Below, piece by piece: positions 60,750-64,000 of a stretch of 64,000 nucleotides of DNA (position 1 is its first letter; every line of letters starts with the position of its first letter). Location of the stretch: contig JAFDIV010000014.1 in the NCBI GenBank assembly GCA_019307815.1, positions 1 to 64,000 on the forward strand, written 5' to 3'. The notes below the pieces were generated by a model that saw nothing but the letters and a program-made list of their open reading frames with translations, did not search any database and was not told where the DNA came from. The stretch comes from Deltaproteobacteria bacterium. GTDB lineage: Bacteria; Desulfobacterota; DSM-4660; Desulfatiglandales; Desulfatiglandaceae. The position numbers and the translations under genes were made by a program.

Positions 60750-61496
60750 TCATGGAATAGTATCTATAGAGGCAAATTCAGGCTCATGAAGGGGTAGGAG
60801 GATATCGGCTGCCGCCTTCACCTTCTGCAAGATATCATAAGCCTCATAGACGTTTACGTGAGTTCCAGGTGGGATCACATCCATTTCCATTGCCACGATC
60901 TCTTTGGGTGGAAAAAGATTCTCCTTTATTACACAAAACCCAGTAATAGCCGCCTTCCCCTCAGGAGTATCCACAAATACGCTCATGCCCCCTTCTGTAT
61001 GGGCTGGGGTATGGACTACACTGATCCCTGGGACGATCTGGCAGTCCCCTGTCACGATCTCAATCTGCCCGTTCTCTTCCACATCCTCGATATAATCCTC
61101 TAAATACCGAAAATCCAGAGGATGGGGATTGTGGATCCGCTCCATCTCCTTTTGGTGGACATAAAATATCGCATTACTGCATTTGTAGTCGTTTTCGCAG
61201 TGATCATTATGGAGATGGGTATGGATGACAATATCTATATCAAGGGGTGACAAACCCCAGCGCTCCAAACCCGCCTCAAAGGTATAGATCTTTCCTCCAA
61301 TCTTCTGTTCCCTGTCCTCTGACTGAATTGGATTCATCTCCCCCGTATCAACCAAAATCTTCTTATTGCCTCCTTCCAGATACCATGCGTAAATCGGTAT
61401 GGCATAAGGCGTCCCATAGTCATGCTGATAGGTCATCATACCTTTGTCAAAAAGTTTTGTTCCCATCACAATGGGATGAATTCTATACTGTGCCAT
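60750..61496 (-). CDS. Metallo-beta-lactamase-fold hydrolase, N-acyl homoserine lactonase-like
   Basis: The 248-residue protein has the dinuclear zinc motif HTHLHNDHC (His94, His96, Asp98, His99), further ligands in HTPAHTEGG and near TGFCVIK, and the C-terminal His in LLPLHEPEF. This form groups with AHL lactonase-like enzymes, but the true substrate cannot be read from sequence. It is convergent with the CooT-family gene. Confidence 0.8.
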   Translation of the reverse strand: MAQYRIHPIVMGTKLFDKGMMTYQHDYGTPYAIPIYAWYLEGGNKKILVDTGEMNPIQSEDREQKIGGKIYTFEAGLERWGLSPLDIDIVIHTHLHNDHCENDYKCSNAIFYVHQKEMERIHNPHPLDFRYLEDYIEDVEENGQIEIVTGDCQIVPGISVVHTPAHTEGGMSVFVDTPEGKAAITGFCVIKENLFPPKEIVAMEMDVIPPGTHVNVYEAYDILQKVKAAADILLPLHEPEFASIDTIP

Positions 61497-61736
61497 TTGA
61501 CTGCCTCCCTTTATTCTGCTAGCCGCTTCTCAAAAAACATGTGGTCTTTTTATCGCCTCCTTGGACAGGATGCAAGCTTCTTCTAGTCTCTCTATGGAAT
61601 ATCCCTCCACCCCGCCTGAAATAGCAAGATAGCACTTCATTTTTCTAGACTCCCAGCCGATCTATGCTGTATAGATAAGGCTGCGCCTGTCCGACACTGG
61701 CTCCGCGAGACAAAAAAGCCACTCGCTGAATTTAAA

Positions 61737-63032
61737 ATGGAAATTGTCTTAACGCACAAAAATGCCGACTTTGATGCACTTGCCTCGCTGGTTGCCGCCT
61801 CCATGGTATATCCCGAATCCAAACCCGTGTTGCCCAAAGCCCTTAATGCAAACGTAAAGGCATTTCTCTCTATTCACAAGGATGTCTTCTCATTTCAAGA
61901 ATCGCCATCTTCTCTTACCTCTAGAATCCGTCGTCTCATAGTGGTGGATACCAATTCATGGAGCAGGATAGAAGGCGGGTCTCGATTTTTGGCCCATGAA
62001 CCTGAGGACATACATGTCTGGGACCATCACGGGAGGGGGGACATTAAGGCCTCCTTTGAGCGGCAGGAACCCGTAGGTGCTACATGCACCCTTTTTATTG
62101 AGCATATGGCCCATGAAGGAATTGACTTGTCTCCTATCCACGCTACACTCTTTTTGGCGGCCATACACGAAGATACTGGAAGCCTCATGTTTCCATCCAC
62201 CACAGCTAGGGATGCCAAGGCCGTTGGCTACCTGCTTGAGCATAAAGGGGACCTGGGCATTATCAAGAATTTTCTCAGACCTGCCTATGGTCCTAAACAA
62301 AAAGAGATTCTCTTCGAGCTGCTTAAAAACGCCACAAGATCTAAGGTGAGCGGTTATACCGTGAGTATCAACAAGTTGCTAATCGAAGGGCACACGCCGG
62401 GCCTAGCAATTGTGGTGGACATGTTGCGTGACATCCTGAATGTGGATGCCGTATTCGGTATCTTCAACGAGCCCAAAAGAAACAGGACCATGGTCATTGG
62501 CAGGAGCGCCGTTGAGGGGCTTAATATGGGCATGATTATGAGGGCCATGGGAGGTGGCGGACATCCCGGTGCAGGATCATGCCTTCTGAGGGAAGCCAAT
62601 CCGGACGCAATTGAAGATTGGATACGAGAGTTAATAAGTGGCAATCAGTTCAGCTCTGTCCGAATAAGGGATTTGATGTCTTTTCCCGTTTTTACGGTGA
62701 ATGCTGACAAAACAATGCAATCGGCAGCGAATCTGTTAAAAGAAAAAGGATGCACTGGCCTGCCGGTAATGGAGGGAGACAGGCTGGTGGGGATCATCTC
62801 CCGCAGGGACTTTCGCAAGCTCAAAAATGATTCCCAGTTGTCTTTGCCTGTAAAGGCCTTCATGTCCCAAAAAATCGTTTCCATAGAACCAGAAAAGGGC
62901 ATTATGGAGGCAGCAAGGCTGATGGTGAAGTATGATGTGGGAAGACTTCCTGTACTGAAAGACGGAAAACTCATCGGCATTGTGACACGATCAGACACAA
63001 TGCGTTACTTCTATGACGTGCTCCCCGAATGA
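61737..63032 (+). CDS. DHH/DHHA1 phosphoesterase with two CBS domains
   Basis: The N-terminal part is a DHH-type phosphoesterase: HKNADFDA at 7-14, DTNSW, DHH at 96-98, HEDTGS and the DHHA1 motif GGGGHPGAGS. Two CBS domains fill residues about 315-431 (IRDLMSFPVFTVNADKTM and VKAFMSQKIVSIEPEKG). In several related bacteria the same modules precede a tRNA nucleotidyltransferase domain, which is absent here as the frame stops cleanly after the second CBS. Such CBS pairs bind adenine nucleotides. The substrate may be a small nucleotide or oligonucleotide. Confidence 0.8.
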   Translation: MEIVLTHKNADFDALASLVAASMVYPESKPVLPKALNANVKAFLSIHKDVFSFQESPSSLTSRIRRLIVVDTNSWSRIEGGSRFLAHEPEDIHVWDHHGRGDIKASFERQEPVGATCTLFIEHMAHEGIDLSPIHATLFLAAIHEDTGSLMFPSTTARDAKAVGYLLEHKGDLGIIKNFLRPAYGPKQKEILFELLKNATRSKVSGYTVSINKLLIEGHTPGLAIVVDMLRDILNVDAVFGIFNEPKRNRTMVIGRSAVEGLNMGMIMRAMGGGGHPGAGSCLLREANPDAIEDWIRELISGNQFSSVRIRDLMSFPVFTVNADKTMQSAANLLKEKGCTGLPVMEGDRLVGIISRRDFRKLKNDSQLSLPVKAFMSQKIVSIEPEKGIMEAARLMVKYDVGRLPVLKDGKLIGIVTRSDTMRYFYDVLPE

Positions 63033-63536
63033 CTGAGGTTGTTTTCTGTGAGAAGCGAGAGCTATCAATAAAAGCTTCCAGGAAGGGTGAGAACTTGTAT
63101 CGAGTTGGAGGAATGGTAATGTCAAACCCATCAAACACTAAAAACCTATATCTACCCTTACTTAGTACCCTTCGGTGAAAGCTTTCCATTGCCCTGTCCA
63201 GTACCCGTGCCGCACTGCCTCACGATAATCACTGTCACACTCTTCTGATAAATTCATTTCCTTCTTGCCTGACCTCAGGCAGGGATTACTTGCCATGCTT
63301 GTGGCAAACTCTCAATCACCGTTCTTCTCATCGGGGTGCCTCCTTTCTTTTGCGTTATCTTTATCTTACCCTTAGGAGGTACCCCTTTTCTAGCTCTGAC
63401 ACAAGATATGATACACTACCGAAAAACCTATTCATTTGACGAAAACATATCAGTCTGATACTCTAAAGGGCGCCATGAGACGATTCCTTCTTTGCTGAAC
63501 AAAAAGTACTTCTTCAAGAATGGACGGCCATGGGTC
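63033..63536 (-). pseudogene. Intergenic region with possible decayed mutator-type transposase
   Basis: On the minus strand a start MRRTVIESLPQAWQ near 63331 follows GGAGG but stops quickly, and later frames give DYREAVRHGYWTGQWKAF and ESFHRRVLSKGRYRFLVFDG. The latter resembles the catalytic-Asp region of IS256/mutator transposases. Stops and frame changes separate these pieces, so any gene is dead. A small hairpin TGCCTGA/TCAGGCA is at 63266-63282. The assignment is tentative. Confidence 0.35.
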
Positions 63537-64000
63537 ATGGGACAAAAAGGACAAAAACAGGACTATGTCCCCATAACTGTCGATAAAAGCCACATTGTCA
63601 CAATCGGAGAGCGGCTCTATGAGCAGAGCATCGAGCTTATCAGAGAGCTTGTAAACAATGCCTATGATGCTGATGCCACCCGTGTGGATGTGACGGTTGC
63701 CCCTAGTGAAATTACTGTGACCGACAATGGCGAGGGTATGGATCTGGAAGGCCTTAGGCAGTACTTTAATGTCGGATCTGACGCTAAACTTCAAAATCCT
63801 GTCTCTCCCCGGTTTACCCGTCAGCGCATCGGACAATTTGGCATTGGTAAGTTTGCCAGCCTAGCAGCCGCATCCCGTTTTGAGCTCATAACCCAGAAAG
63901 GGCACTTTGCAGCAAAGGTGGTCTTTGACAAGGAAAAATGGATGAAACAGAAGAAATCTTGGCGGATACCCCTCACACGGCTCCAACCCAATCCAAAAAA
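63537..64000 (+). CDS. GHKL-family ATPase protein, 3' truncated by window
   Basis: The reading from the ATG at 63537 stays open to the window end (154 codons). It has the GHKL nucleotide-binding motifs: ELIRELVNNAYDADA (N box), DNGEGMD (G1) and GQFGIGKFA (G2). The fold occurs in Hsp90, MutL, histidine kinases, topoisomerases and MORC-like proteins. The segment before it is open back to a TGA at 63456, and TTG at 63492 is an alternative start. The rest of the protein lies outside the window, so the type cannot be fixed. It is not related to the mutL gene at 50038 beyond the fold. Confidence 0.8.
   Translation, partial: MGQKGQKQDYVPITVDKSHIVTIGERLYEQSIELIRELVNNAYDADATRVDVTVAPSEITVTDNGEGMDLEGLRQYFNVGSDAKLQNPVSPRFTRQRIGQFGIGKFASLAAASRFELITQKGHFAAKVVFDKEKWMKQKKSWRIPLTRLQPNPK

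Noticed and set aside
63450-63836. A 128-codon open frame on the minus strand near the right edge
   Set aside because: The plus strand over the same bases encodes clear GHKL ATPase motifs, so the minus frame is a shadow.

Overview
This window is a stretch of bacterial chromosome, most likely from an anaerobic member of the Desulfobacterota (the former deltaproteobacteria). That assignment is inferred from gene content: a complete futalosine-type menaquinone pathway, an Rnf ion-translocating complex, CooT, an HDOD protein, many branched-chain-type ABC transporter genes, and the infC-rpmI-rplT-pheS-pheT-merR order. No rRNA or other decisive marker is present.

Left part (1-6,860). The window opens inside an IS21-family insertion sequence (istA cut by the window edge, istB complete). 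Its right end lies about 20 bp from a shortened cas3 gene, which is followed on the minus strand by cas2 and cas1; no effector genes and no CRISPR array are visible. Next come a CoA-disulfide-reductase/rhodanese fusion and a vapBC-type toxin-antitoxin pair with a palindromic operator over its promoter.

Menaquinone region (6,960-15,012). A promoter with nested inverted repeats precedes mqnE-mqnC-mqnA-menG-DAHP synthase-aroB-tetR-mqnB-mqnD. The set makes chorismate precursors and converts chorismate to menaquinone; the embedded TetR protein is a candidate ligand of the palindrome at the promoter. Downstream lie an acyl-CoA ligase and a complete livKHMGF-type ABC transporter, then a radical SAM protein.

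Signalling and energy region (22,500-36,800). An HDOD protein that ends after a histidine phosphoacceptor domain faces a large hybrid histidine kinase. A second Liv-type binding protein is divergent from an rnfCDGEAB operon whose RnfB is fused to a GltD-like flavin oxidoreductase domain. An rseC-like gene overlaps the end of rnfB in the opposite direction. An M24-fold protein that lacks two expected metal ligands follows.

Translation region (36,858-44,939, minus strand). thrS-infC-rpmI-rplT-pheS-pheT-merR, with a terminator-like hairpin just before thrS, an AUA start codon for infC, and a run of hairpins separating pheS from pheT. tRNA-Val follows with its own terminator.

Long minus-strand run (44,981-58,171). 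A 1405-residue PEP/pyruvate-binding protein, GAPDH, a zinc phospholipase C-like protein, mutL, miaA, three exported proteins of unknown role (LPP20-like, TPR-SLH lipoprotein, FlgT-like) and pgsA are packed closely.

Right part (58,500-64,000). radC, a PIN-domain/small-protein pair, tRNA-Leu, a CooT-family protein, a lactonase-like metallohydrolase, a DHH-CBS protein, traces of a decayed transposase, and the start of a GHKL ATPase gene cut by the right edge. Intergenic regions throughout carry dispersed palindromic repeats, including one 100-bp unit present in two inverted copies.
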